Below are positions 35,424 through 43,793 of a stretch of DNA of 64,000 nucleotides, one piece after another. Source of the stretch: Nocardia sp. NBC_00416 (lineage in GTDB: Bacteria; Actinomycetota; Actinomycetes; Mycobacteriales; Mycobacteriaceae); the NCBI RefSeq assembly GCF_036032445.1, contig NZ_CP107932.1:560501-624500 (forward strand), written 5' to 3'. The translations under genes were made by a program, and so were the position numbers. The notes below the pieces were generated by a model. That model was not told where the DNA came from. It saw only the letters and a list, made by a program, of their open reading frames with translations, and searched no databases. Each line of letters starts with the position of its first letter. Within the stretch, counting starts at the first letter, position 1.

Positions 35424-36440
35424 GTGAGCAACACCAAGCCCAAGCTGCTCGTCCTCGATGATTGGGAGGGCAAGATCCGCGCCTCCGAGGGCTACGCGCG
35501 ACTGAGTGAACTCTCGGACGCCCGGGTGCTCGACGAACCCATCGCCGCGTTGCCCGACGAGGTGCTCGCCGAGGTCCAAGCGGTCATGGCGGTGCGTGAG
35601 CGCACCCGCTTCGACCGAGAGCTGTTCGACCGGTTGCCCAAATTGGAGCTGATCCTGCAGACCGGGGGGCACGCTTACCACATCGACCAGGAGATCGCCG
35701 CCGAGCGCGGCATCAGTGTTCCGCTGTGGCGCCGGCATGATGCTTGCGAAGCGGCCGTGCGTGAGCTGACCTTCGGTCTCATGATCGCCGCACTACGCAA
35801 GTTCCCCGCGGCTACCCGGGACACCGACGCCGGCGAGTGGAAGGGTCTGCTCGGCGGCACACTCCGAGGCCGTCGCATCGGCATTCTCGGCATGGGTCTG
35901 CAGGGCCGGGCAGTCGCCCGCCTGGCCCAGGCCTTCGATATGGAAGTCGTGACGTGGGCGCGTCCCGGCAGCTCCGCTGTCGCAGTCGACGGTATCCCCC
36001 GGCTGTCGCTGGAGGAGCTGCTCTCGACCTCGGATGTGGTCAGCGTTCACCTGCGCTTGTCCGAGGAATCGCGCGGACTGCTCACCGCTGACCGACTGCG
36101 CTCGATGAAGCCCGGTTCTGTGCTGGTCAACACCGCCCGCGGTGCCATCATCGACGAGGCGGCATTGGCAGAGGTGTTGCGCGACGGTCCGTTGAGCGCT
36201 GCCGGACTCGACGTCTTCGTCGAAGAACCGCTCCCAGCGAATTCGCCGCTGCGCGCACTGCCGAATGTGGTCGTGACCCCGCACATCGGCTGGACCGTGC
36301 AGGAGGCGTTCGAAGAATTCGCCACCGGCGCAGCCGATCAGCTGCAGGACTACCTTGCCAACGACCTGGATCCGAAGGAGCTTGCCTTTTTGCCATTACC
36401 GCGCGAGCGCCGCGAAACAGTGGGATCGGTGCGTATCTGA
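35424..36440 (+). CDS. D-isomer-specific 2-hydroxyacid dehydrogenase family protein
   Basis: A 338-residue NAD-dependent dehydrogenase. GILGMGLQGRAVARLAQAFD is the Rossmann glycine loop. The catalytic set is present: Arg in VHLRLSEESRGL (substrate binding), NTARGAIIDEAAL, FVEEPL (Glu) and TPHIGW (His). It interconverts a 2-oxo acid and a D-2-hydroxy acid or a related substrate. The GTG at 35424 has AAGGAG 8 bases upstream. Its stop overlaps the ATG of the aldehyde dehydrogenase by one base (TGATG). It probably acts on a product or side product of the dicarboxylate pathway. Confidence 0.85.
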   Translation: MSNTKPKLLVLDDWEGKIRASEGYARLSELSDARVLDEPIAALPDEVLAEVQAVMAVRERTRFDRELFDRLPKLELILQTGGHAYHIDQEIAAERGISVPLWRRHDACEAAVRELTFGLMIAALRKFPAATRDTDAGEWKGLLGGTLRGRRIGILGMGLQGRAVARLAQAFDMEVVTWARPGSSAVAVDGIPRLSLEELLSTSDVVSVHLRLSEESRGLLTADRLRSMKPGSVLVNTARGAIIDEAALAEVLRDGPLSAAGLDVFVEEPLPANSPLRALPNVVVTPHIGWTVQEAFEEFATGAADQLQDYLANDLDPKELAFLPLPRERRETVGSVRI

Positions 36441-37915
36441 TGTCGCTACCTCGCCACGAACACTGGATCAACGGTGCGACCGTCAACCCGGCCGAGGGTG
36501 AATATTTCCCCACCGACGACCCCATGACCACCGAACCGTGGGCCGAGATCGCTCGCGGGTCGAAGCAGGATGTCGATGACGCGGTCAGTGCCGCGCAGAC
36601 CGCCTTCCGGAGCTGGCGGCGCACCGGACCCAGTACCCGGGCGGAGATCCTCTGGAGGCTCGGCGATCTCATCGGAGAGCACGCCGACGAGCTCGCGGGC
36701 CTCGAATCCCGTGATGCCGGTAAGGTCATCCGGGAGGTGCGCACCCAGCAGGCGATGCTGCGTAACTGGTACCACTACTACGCATCGCTCGCCCTGCACA
36801 TGGAGGGGCGGCAGATCCCGCACGACAGCCGAACACTGACCGTGATGACAGTCCGCGAACCATACGGGGTCATCGGTGTCATTCCGGCGTTCAACTCTCC
36901 GATGCTGCTCGGCGCAATGAGTATCGCGCCGGCATTGGCAGCAGGGAACACGGTGGTCGCCAAGCCGCCCGAGGTCAACTCGCTCTCGTTGTTGCTACTC
37001 GGGAAGCTGACCAAGGCGGCCGGGCTGCCCGACGGGTGTTTCAACGTGGTCACCGGACTCGGCCACGAGGCCGGGGACGCCCTGGTCGGGCACCGCGATG
37101 TCAAGAAAGTGTTCTTCACCGGTGGTGTCGATTCGGCGCGGTCGGTGACCGCCCGAGCCGCCGAGGGCTTGAAGCAGACAGTGCTCGAACTCGGCGGGAA
37201 ATCGGCGAACATCTTCTTCGACGATGTCGACATCGAATCCGCAGCCAACGGTGTAGTCGGTGGTATCTTCGCCGCCGCAGGGCAGACCTGCATTGCCGGG
37301 TCCCGATTGCTGGTGCACGAGGCGATCGCCGATCGCATGGTCGAAGTCATCGCAGACCGTGCCCGCAGTGTCGTCCTCGGCAATCCCACCGCGCCCACTA
37401 CCGAAATGGGGCCGATGTCGCAGCCCAAGATCCTCAACGGCGTGGGATACCGGGTCGAGGAGGCAATCGAGAAGGGTGCCCGCGTCGTCGCCGGCGGCCC
37501 CGGTGGTGAACGGCCTTCGCGGGGCTGGTTTTATCCACCGACGGTCCTCGACGGTGTCACCAACGATATGCCGGTGGCGCAGAACGAATTGTTCGGCCCG
37601 GTCTTGTCGGTGATCCGCTTCCGCGACGAAGACGAGGCGATTGCGATCGCGAACGACACCGAGTTCGGGCTCGCTGCCGGGGTCTGGACAAGCAGTTACC
37701 ACACCGCGCACCGTGTCTCGCGTGAATTGGAAGCGGGCACGGTGTGGGTGAACACCTACCGTGCCCTACAATTTGCGACCCCCTTCGGCGGAATCAAGGA
37801 CAGCGGGCACGGGCGCGAGAACGGGCTCGACGGTTTCGCCGAGTTCACTCAGCCGAAGTCGATCTGGTTCGAATCGAACCCCGACTCTATCGGCGATCCC
37901 TTCTCCCTGCGCTGA
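36440..37915 (+). CDS. NAD(P)-dependent aldehyde dehydrogenase
   Basis: A 491-residue ALDH. LELGGKSANIFFDD near residue 250 carries the general-base Glu, and GQTCIAGSR near residue 284 the nucleophilic Cys. The C-terminal EEP-like NELFGPVLSVIRF and NTYRALQFATPFGGIKDSG-type block are normal. It oxidises an aldehyde to the acid. Translational coupling with the 2-hydroxyacid dehydrogenase and the IclR-type operator D place it in the same regulon. Confidence 0.9.
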   Translation: MSLPRHEHWINGATVNPAEGEYFPTDDPMTTEPWAEIARGSKQDVDDAVSAAQTAFRSWRRTGPSTRAEILWRLGDLIGEHADELAGLESRDAGKVIREVRTQQAMLRNWYHYYASLALHMEGRQIPHDSRTLTVMTVREPYGVIGVIPAFNSPMLLGAMSIAPALAAGNTVVAKPPEVNSLSLLLLGKLTKAAGLPDGCFNVVTGLGHEAGDALVGHRDVKKVFFTGGVDSARSVTARAAEGLKQTVLELGGKSANIFFDDVDIESAANGVVGGIFAAAGQTCIAGSRLLVHEAIADRMVEVIADRARSVVLGNPTAPTTEMGPMSQPKILNGVGYRVEEAIEKGARVVAGGPGGERPSRGWFYPPTVLDGVTNDMPVAQNELFGPVLSVIRFRDEDEAIAIANDTEFGLAAGVWTSSYHTAHRVSRELEAGTVWVNTYRALQFATPFGGIKDSGHGRENGLDGFAEFTQPKSIWFESNPDSIGDPFSLR

Positions 37916-38435
37916 TCCAAGTCCCCTTTACCTTTCCGTGGGCCCGGTAAGCCTTCTCGGCTGACGTGCAGGTCGCGCTCGTCGGATCGGTCGAGCTGGC
38001 GGCGGAGCTCTGCGTGGCCATAGTCGGCCAGGTCGGCGGGGCCGCGGGAAAGGTAGACGGGAGGATGCGAGTCCCGGTCCGGGGTCGCGTGCGTATCCGG
38101 CGTCTACGATGACATCCTTCCTGGCTTGCCTATAGGCAAGCCAGATCGATGTCACCTATCCGTGCAGCAGCCCCCCACACGAAAACACAGGCTACCCAAC
38201 AACATCACGAAGTGATGCTGGAGCACTAGGCTTGTCCCGAACTGAACGCGCCGTGTCCGGCGGACGGTGGCTATGCTCGAGAGTCGAAACCCGCATCCGA
38301 CCGGCATGGACCGGTCGAAGCACCCGATTACGTTGGAGTTCAACCGTTTTGAGTTCGCCACATTCACCCGCGTCCACGACATCGTGCCCGGTCGTCCACG
38401 GTTCACCGGTCGACACCGACGAGCAGCGGGTGTCG
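37916..38435. other. Intergenic upstream of the first P450
   Basis: No gene is supported between the aldehyde dehydrogenase and the P450 except a possible 5' extension of the P450 frame from a TTG at 38232. The region contains the palindrome at 38121-38144 and, around it, near-symmetric GATGACATC (38109-38117) and GATGTCACC. Confidence 0.5.
38121..38144. promoter_or_regulatory. 24-base perfect palindrome
   Basis: CTGGCTTGCCTA (38121-38132) is followed directly by TAGGCAAGCCAG (38133-38144). Outer GATGACATC and GATGTCACC extend the symmetry imperfectly. There is no T-run, so an operator is more likely than a terminator. Its regulator is not in the immediate neighbourhood. Confidence 0.7.
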
Positions 38436-39623
38436 ATGCACTCGCCGGAATTCGCGATCGACCCGCATCGCGCATATTTCGACATGCGGCAGAAATACGG
38501 GTCTCTGGCGCCGGTGGAACTGGCGCCGGGCGTACCGGCCACGCTGGTGATCGGCTACCACACGGCGCTCCGGGTCCTCAACGACCCGGAGCATTTTCCC
38601 GCCGACCCCCGAGTCTGGCAGAAGGATATTCCCGCGGACTGCCCGGTGCTTCCGATCATGGAGTGGCGGCCGTCGGGGAGTAAGAGCGCCGGTTCGGCCT
38701 TCCTACGCTATCGCGAGGCGACCTCGGCCAGTATCGGCAATGTCGACCTGTACGGACTGCACGGCATCGTCGAGAAGTTCGCCCTTCCGTTGATCAAGAG
38801 TTTCTGTGCCGACGGTACGGCCGATCTGATGAGCCAGTACATCTTCCCACTGACATTCGAGGTCGTCGGCGCCATGGTCGGCTGTACTCCCGATATCGGG
38901 CGCCGGGTCGCCGCCGGCATGGCCGCGATATTCGAGGGCATCGAGGCCGAACAGGGCAATCTGATGGTCAGTTCGGCGTTGCAGGATTTGGTAGCGCTCA
39001 AACGGGCCGAACCCGGCAACGATATCGCGACGCTGCTGTTGCGGCATCCGGTCCAGCTCGACGAAGAGGAGCTGATCCACCAGCTGGTGGCCTTCTACGG
39101 TGCGGGAATCGAGCTGCAGCTGAACTTGGTCGCCAATACTCTGCTGCTGATCCTCACCGACGATCGGTTCGGTGACACGGTGGTGGCCGGCAGCCTGTCG
39201 ACGCGCGACGCTCTCGACGAGGTTCTGTTCAACGATCCGCCCTTGGCGAACTATATGATCACCTTTCCTCGTCAGCCGATCCTGATCGACGATGTCTGGC
39301 TGCCGGCCCATCAACCGGTCCTGATCAGCATGACTGCGTGTAATAATGATCCCGCTATCCGATCCGAGCACCGGACCGGCAATCGCTCTCATCTTGCGTG
39401 GGGAGCCGGTCCGCACGCCTGCCCCGCGCAATCGGTGGCCTATCTGATAGCCCAGGAGACCATCGATCAACTTCTGGACGTGCTTCCCGATCTGAGTCCG
39501 GCCCTGCCCGGCGGTGAACCGAGTTGGCGCCCGGGTCCCTTCCATCGGGCGCTGGCGTCTCTCCCGGTTACGTTCCCACCGGCCGATCCGGAGTCTGTGC
39601 CTACCGAGCCCGGAACCGAGTAG
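38436..39623 (+). CDS. Cytochrome P450, CYP157-like, without the ExxR arginine
   Basis: About 395 residues from the ATG at 38436; the frame is open upstream to a TTG at 38232 and the true start is uncertain. GAGPHACPAQ near the C-terminus carries the heme-ligand Cys, and the SLAPVELAPGVPATLVIGYH stretch is typical of Streptomyces CYP157 proteins. The K-helix reads ALDEVLFNDPP: the Glu is kept and Phe replaces the Arg of ExxR, as the CYP157 family is known to lack this motif. The I-helix has GAGIELQLN instead of AGxET. CYP157 genes usually end conservon operons (kinase, roadblock, DUF742, GTPase), which are absent here. Confidence 0.85.
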   Translation: MHSPEFAIDPHRAYFDMRQKYGSLAPVELAPGVPATLVIGYHTALRVLNDPEHFPADPRVWQKDIPADCPVLPIMEWRPSGSKSAGSAFLRYREATSASIGNVDLYGLHGIVEKFALPLIKSFCADGTADLMSQYIFPLTFEVVGAMVGCTPDIGRRVAAGMAAIFEGIEAEQGNLMVSSALQDLVALKRAEPGNDIATLLLRHPVQLDEEELIHQLVAFYGAGIELQLNLVANTLLLILTDDRFGDTVVAGSLSTRDALDEVLFNDPPLANYMITFPRQPILIDDVWLPAHQPVLISMTACNNDPAIRSEHRTGNRSHLAWGAGPHACPAQSVAYLIAQETIDQLLDVLPDLSPALPGGEPSWRPGPFHRALASLPVTFPPADPESVPTEPGTE

Positions 39624-39838
39624 CGGCCGGATCGATCCTCACCGGCCGGGGTATGACGCAGCGGGCGCGGGCCACACCCGCGTAATACAGGTGCGGCGCC
39701 GCCCGGCATCGGGTGACCCTTAGCTGATCTCGACCACCCTTGGCTGTCGAGCATCCCTCTTCCGCACAGCTGATCGAGATGTGGTGCAGCTTCGCCGTGG
39801 GCGCCGGACAGGGTGAAGTACCGAACGGGCGGTTCGGG

Positions 39839-40249
39839 TCAGAAGGCCGAGCCGGTGGGTGGCTTGGCGTTCGGGTCATAGGTCACTGCCCTGGTGTAGA
39901 CGATGCCGACCGGCTCCTGCGGGATCTGGGTGCGATACGACGGGAAGGTGTCGTCGGGGTCGTCGTATCCCTCATGGATCAGGGGTCGGCATTGAACCCC
40001 CGTGACCTGCACGGTCTCGTGGGGTTTCATCATCACGTTGAACGGGATCCGCGTCGTGCTGGTCCCGCCCACGACCCGGCATTTCTGCCACGACTCGACG
40101 AGGTAGTGCTCGTCGGTGTCGTTGCGGCAGGTCGTACCGGAACATGTGACTCCCGGTGGAAAGGGCTCGGCGGCTGCGGTCCCGGTCGGGAGGGCGAGCG
40201 CGCAAACGGTGCCGGTCAGGCCGGCGATTGTGAGAAGGTGCTTGAACAA
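39839..40249 (-). CDS. Secreted protein of unknown function
   Basis: A 136-residue protein with a signal peptide: LFKHLLTIAGLTGTVCALAL, then a PTGTAAAEPF cleavage-like site. The mature part has four cysteines (VTCSGTTCRN, WQKCRVVGG, VQCRPLI) and is likely disulphide-bonded. The start is probably the TTG at 40249 after AAAGGGAAACTCACAC. The frame is open further upstream into the IS3 remnant, but that is not part of the protein. The family is not recognised. Confidence 0.55.
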   Translation of the reverse strand: MFKHLLTIAGLTGTVCALALPTGTAAAEPFPPGVTCSGTTCRNDTDEHYLVESWQKCRVVGGTSTTRIPFNVMMKPHETVQVTGVQCRPLIHEGYDDPDDTFPSYRTQIPQEPVGIVYTRAVTYDPNAKPPTGSAF

Positions 40250-40289
40250 GTGTGAGTTTCCCTTTGGGTGCCTTCGTGCACGGATTGAT

Positions 40290-40610
40290 GTTCCCCCGGT
40301 GGCATGGAGTCGAGGTACTGGACTCCATGCCAGGCGTTGGATGGACGGTTGCATCATCTCGTACTCGATCGGGGTGCGCATACCGAGCGCTGAGTGGCGG
40401 CGGCGTCGGTTGCGGAAGAGCTCGAGGTACTCGACGATCGCGTTCGCCAGTTCCATCCGAGTTCTCCAGCGCTGCCGGTTGGTAGCTCGGTCTGCGTTCT
40501 GCCCCAGAATGATTCGACCAGGGCGTTGTCGTAGCAGGCACCGATCGACCCCATCGACGGCACCAGCCCGGACTTGCGGGACCGATCGGTGAAAGCCCAG
40601 GAAGTGAATT
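40290..40610 (-). pseudogene. IS3-family integrase C-terminal fragment
   Basis: The minus strand reads WAFTDRSRKSGLVPSMGSIG, ACYDNALVESFWGRTQTEL and, after a frameshift near 40480, RQRWRTRMELANAIVEYLEL and FRNRRRRHSALGMRTPIEYE. This is the end of an IS3 rve domain with the last catalytic Glu. The first two thirds are absent. The frame then runs on towards the secreted-protein gene. Confidence 0.75.
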
Positions 40611-40659
40611 GAGATCTCTATTTGTCCAGCTGCAGAGGGACGCTCGGCGGTATCTCGAT

Positions 40660-40935
40660 GTCTGCGGGTGTCGTCGGCGATCATGATCCGCCGGATGGTG
40701 TTGGACAGGTGTCGTTTCAGGCAGCGTATCGCGACGGTGTGGAGGGCAGTGTTGAGCTGCCGGTCGCCATAGCGGCTGAACTCGTGCACCCGTCGATCGG
40801 CGCTGGCGATCTCAACGGGTGCGGCGCCGTTGTAGTGTGGCATACGCGGCTGCGGTCGCGAAACGGGTCGCCGGGCCGGTGCGGCCGATCAGACGGTCCG
40901 CCGGTACCAGCTCGTAGGGCGGGGGCCAACTTCGC
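40660..40935 (-). pseudogene. IS110-family transposase C-terminal fragment
   Basis: Segments in two frames: RLIGRTGPATRFATAAAYA (about 40850-40905) shifts by one base into HYNGAAPVEIASADRRVHEF and SRYGDRQLNTALHTVA. This is fused by an internal deletion to IRCLKRHLSNTIRRIMIADD. It corresponds to the C-terminal transposase_20 domain of IS110. It lies next to the IS3 fragment, so this is a small IS graveyard between the two P450 genes. Confidence 0.7.
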
Positions 40936-41236
40936 AACTGTCAGCTGTAGGCGGACCGGAGGCGTTGATCCGGAGCCACGGGGGACGATCCGCGGTCCGA
41001 GATCGCCTCCGGGACAAGATTTTCGAACGCCTCCAACGTGCGACGGCCATCGGCCGGCCACCGAATCGACGGTCTCGGGACCTCGACCCCAGAAACCCGA
41101 TCGAGACATCGCATGCAGCAAGCCTAGCTCGAATTACGACCTCTGAGCTGCGGCTCTGTCGACTCCCTGCTGGGTTGGTGGCGGTTCTGCCCGGGGCCAT
41201 TTTTGCACGGCACGCACGAATTACGGCGGCGCCGGA
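40936..41236. other. Intergenic, no supported gene
   Basis: About 300 bases between the IS110 debris and the second P450. Nothing recognisable on either strand. Confidence 0.5.
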
Positions 41237-42484
41237 CTATCGAGGCAGCCCGAGGGTTTGGATCGGCGGACTTGCGGGGAAGGTGACCGGGAGTGAGACC
41301 AGCGACCGGTGGAACGGGCCCGGACGCCACCTCAGGTCCTCTTCGGGTACCGCCAATTCCATCTCCGGAAGGGCATCGAGCAGCTGATCGATGGCGTCCT
41401 GGACGATCAGCATCGCCATCGGTTGCGCGGGGCAGGCGTGCGGCCCGGCGCCGAAGGCCAGATGCGACCGATTGTCGGTGACGTTTCCGGAGCGGACGGC
41501 CGGGTCGTTGTTGCAGGCGGCCATGCTGATCAGCACCGGCTGGTGCGCGGGCAACCAGACCTCGTCGACCAGAATCGGCTGACGCGGATATCGGATGCAG
41601 TAGTTCGCCATCGGCGGGTTTTCGAACAGGACTTCGTCGAGAGCATCGCGGGTCGACAGACTGCCGTCGAGCACATTGCCCGCAAACCGTTCATCGGTCA
41701 GCATGAGCAACAAGGTGTTGACGATCAGGTTCTGCGGAGGCTCGATACCGGCCGCGTACAGCAGTGCCAGATGGCACACCATCTCTTCGTCGGTCAGGCG
41801 TGCCGGATGCGTCACCAGTCGGCTGGTGACGTCGTCTCCCGGTTCGCTGCGCTTGATCCGGGTGAGTTCTTCCAGGGCGCTGAGAATCATGGCGTTACCG
41901 TCGGCGGCGTCGACGGTATCGAAGACTGCCGCCATCCCGGTCGCGGCGCGGCGGCCGATATCGGCAGGGCAGCCCAGGACAGCATTCAGCGTGGCGAAAA
42001 CGACGGGCAGCGCGTATTGGCTGACTATGTCGCATCGACCGTCTTCGCAGAAGGTGTTGATCAGCGGCGCCGCGAGCTGCTCGACGGTGGTGTGCAACCG
42101 GTGCAGGTCGACCTTGCCGAGGGCCGCCGTGGTGGCGGCCCGGAAGCGGGCGTGATCGCTACCTCCGCTGTGTAGTGGATTGGGATACCACTCCATCATC
42201 GGGCGGATCGGGCATTCGGCGGGAATGTTCCGCTCCCAGGTCCGCGGGTCGGAGGTGAAGCGATCCGGGTCGTTGAGGATCCGTAATGCAGTGTGGTAGC
42301 CGATGACCAGTGTCGCGGGAATACCGGGAGCCAGCTCCACGGGGGCCAGGGAACCGAACCGGTTGAGCATCTCGCGATGCGTCCGATGCGGGTCCGTCGC
42401 GTACTCGGCGGTGTAGAGGGGGAGCCGCGGTCCGGCGAAGTCCAGCGGCATACCAGCTGATTGTGAAGTGCTTTCGATACTCAA
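41237..42484 (-). CDS. Cytochrome P450, CYP157-like, without the ExxR arginine
   Basis: A 415-residue paralogue of the P450 at 38436. The heme loop is GAGPHACPAQPMAML with Cys351. The K-helix is LDEVLFENPP (Glu284, with Phe287 at the usual Arg), and the I-helix YAAGIEPPQN lacks the acid/Thr pair. The two proteins share long identical stretches such as LAPG-x-PATLVIGYHTALR and VWLPAHQPVLIS. The start is a TTG at 42484; an ATG 11 codons later is possible. No ferredoxin or reductase gene is nearby, so the electron donor and reaction are unknown. Confidence 0.87.
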   Translation of the reverse strand: MSIESTSQSAGMPLDFAGPRLPLYTAEYATDPHRTHREMLNRFGSLAPVELAPGIPATLVIGYHTALRILNDPDRFTSDPRTWERNIPAECPIRPMMEWYPNPLHSGGSDHARFRAATTAALGKVDLHRLHTTVEQLAAPLINTFCEDGRCDIVSQYALPVVFATLNAVLGCPADIGRRAATGMAAVFDTVDAADGNAMILSALEELTRIKRSEPGDDVTSRLVTHPARLTDEEMVCHLALLYAAGIEPPQNLIVNTLLLMLTDERFAGNVLDGSLSTRDALDEVLFENPPMANYCIRYPRQPILVDEVWLPAHQPVLISMAACNNDPAVRSGNVTDNRSHLAFGAGPHACPAQPMAMLIVQDAIDQLLDALPEMELAVPEEDLRWRPGPFHRSLVSLPVTFPASPPIQTLGLPR

Positions 42485-42929
42485 TGCTCACCAATCTCGT
42501 GTTGCTGTACACAGATCGTCCGCCACCTCGGAGTGAGGAGTCACACTATCGGGAATGCGGCGGGTCGCGCATGGCGGAGCCTTGCTGTTGTCGCCGAAGG
42601 GCGGCGGAGGAGCCCGCGAGTTCGTGCCGGAACCCGAGCGCTGATATCGATCGTGGGGGTGAACGGTCGCCGATCGGGTCACCGGGGGACAACGACATCG
42701 TGCGCTGTTACAAGGTGGGCGTCGAAACGGACAAGTTTCCTCGCTGGCGGATGTGGCGCCGGGACGGAGAGGGTAGAACTTGCAGGCATGACGTCCGGGC
42801 ACCGGCCGTTCTCGATGTCGAGGACGCGATGATGGACCCGGCCGCTCCGTCGAGGCGATGTCCCGATGCGAAGTCGAGCCCGACGACGGACAGCTCGTCC
42901 GAGAACAGGGCGCAGTCGAGGAGCACACG
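42485..42929. other. Divergent intergenic region upstream of P450
   Basis: About 445 bases. It should contain promoters for the minus-strand P450 and the plus-strand unknown gene at 42930. No known gene, repeat or strong palindrome was recognised. Confidence 0.45.
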
Positions 42930-43439
42930 ATGAATCAGCGAATGTTCCCGGTCGTCGACGAAGCGCTGTGGCAATGCTTCGGGTCCGGCGCCGGACCCTT
43001 GTCGTGGATGCACCGGGACGCTGTCGAGGAGTTGCTCGCCGATGACGGCGGTTGGCGCCTGCGACACATCCGGCTCGCCGCAACTGAGTGGGGCAGCGCC
43101 GAATCCCCGGACCACGTCGCGGTCATCGCCGAACATGTACTGGTCACACCCGAGGGACTGCTCTACGCCGCCGAACTGGGCGAGCCGGTCCGGAAACGAT
43201 CCACCCGCCGGGTACCGCCGGGCATCCGGCGGCGGGCTCTGTACTACCTGGCGACGCCGCCCCGGTTGTTCGACACGATCGTCGGCCGCGTCGCCACTTC
43301 ACCGCTGACCGCGGCGATCGCGGCGGTGGACAGCCGACTCGGCCACGATCTCGTATTTCCGCCGCCGCTCGATACTGCACTGCGCCGGATGCTCGATACG
43401 GACCCGGTGATGCGTCTGGATCCCACCGGGAGGAGGTGA
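42930..43439 (+). CDS. Protein of unknown function
   Basis: A 169-residue cytoplasmic protein: MNQRMFPVVDEALWQCFGSG at the start, a WRLRHIRLAATEWGSAES segment, then an Arg-rich middle (RKRSTRRVPPGIRRR) and a helical C-terminus. No family is recognised. GAGGAG lies about 6 bases before the ATG at 42930, preferred over an upstream in-frame start. It is followed after 5 bases by the 34-residue charged peptide gene, and the two probably form an operon. Confidence 0.55.
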   Translation: MNQRMFPVVDEALWQCFGSGAGPLSWMHRDAVEELLADDGGWRLRHIRLAATEWGSAESPDHVAVIAEHVLVTPEGLLYAAELGEPVRKRSTRRVPPGIRRRALYYLATPPRLFDTIVGRVATSPLTAAIAAVDSRLGHDLVFPPPLDTALRRMLDTDPVMRLDPTGRR

Positions 43440-43444
43440 CAACC

Positions 43445-43549
43445 ATGAGTGACAAGACAGCCCGTGAGGAAGAGATCGAGAAGGAGGAGGAACGTCGCGA
43501 AGAGGAGCGGCGGCGACTCGAAGAAGAGGAACGACGCCGTCTCCGATAG
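43445..43549 (+). CDS. 34-residue highly charged helical peptide
   Basis: MSDKTAREEEIEKEEERREE continues as ERRRLEEEERRRLR. Apart from the first residues it is almost entirely Glu and Arg, predicting a single stable alpha helix (ER/K type) or a coiled coil. A strong GGAGGTGACAACC site, which overlaps the stop of the upstream gene, precedes the ATG. Such good initiation signals argue for real translation despite the small size. The function is unknown; binding to the upstream protein is an obvious possibility. Confidence 0.55.
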   Translation: MSDKTAREEEIEKEEERREEERRRLEEEERRRLR

Positions 43550-43793
43550 CGTGCGTCCGATCGGTGCAGGACCGGGCATCGAAGGGGCTGCGAGGAGTCT
43601 TCGCCGCGGGGTGCCGATGTGCTCGGTCGTGCGACGTCGCAGCGGCACAGAATCCTGAGCGATTCGTGACTGTATTCGGAGATTGCTTCCGCTGCGGATT
43701 GCGACGATCGGGGCTTCCGCTACAGTCGGCGGCTCACGGTGGCGTATGGGGGTCGTGGAGTGATCGTGGCCGATTGTCGGACAATCCGGTTCG

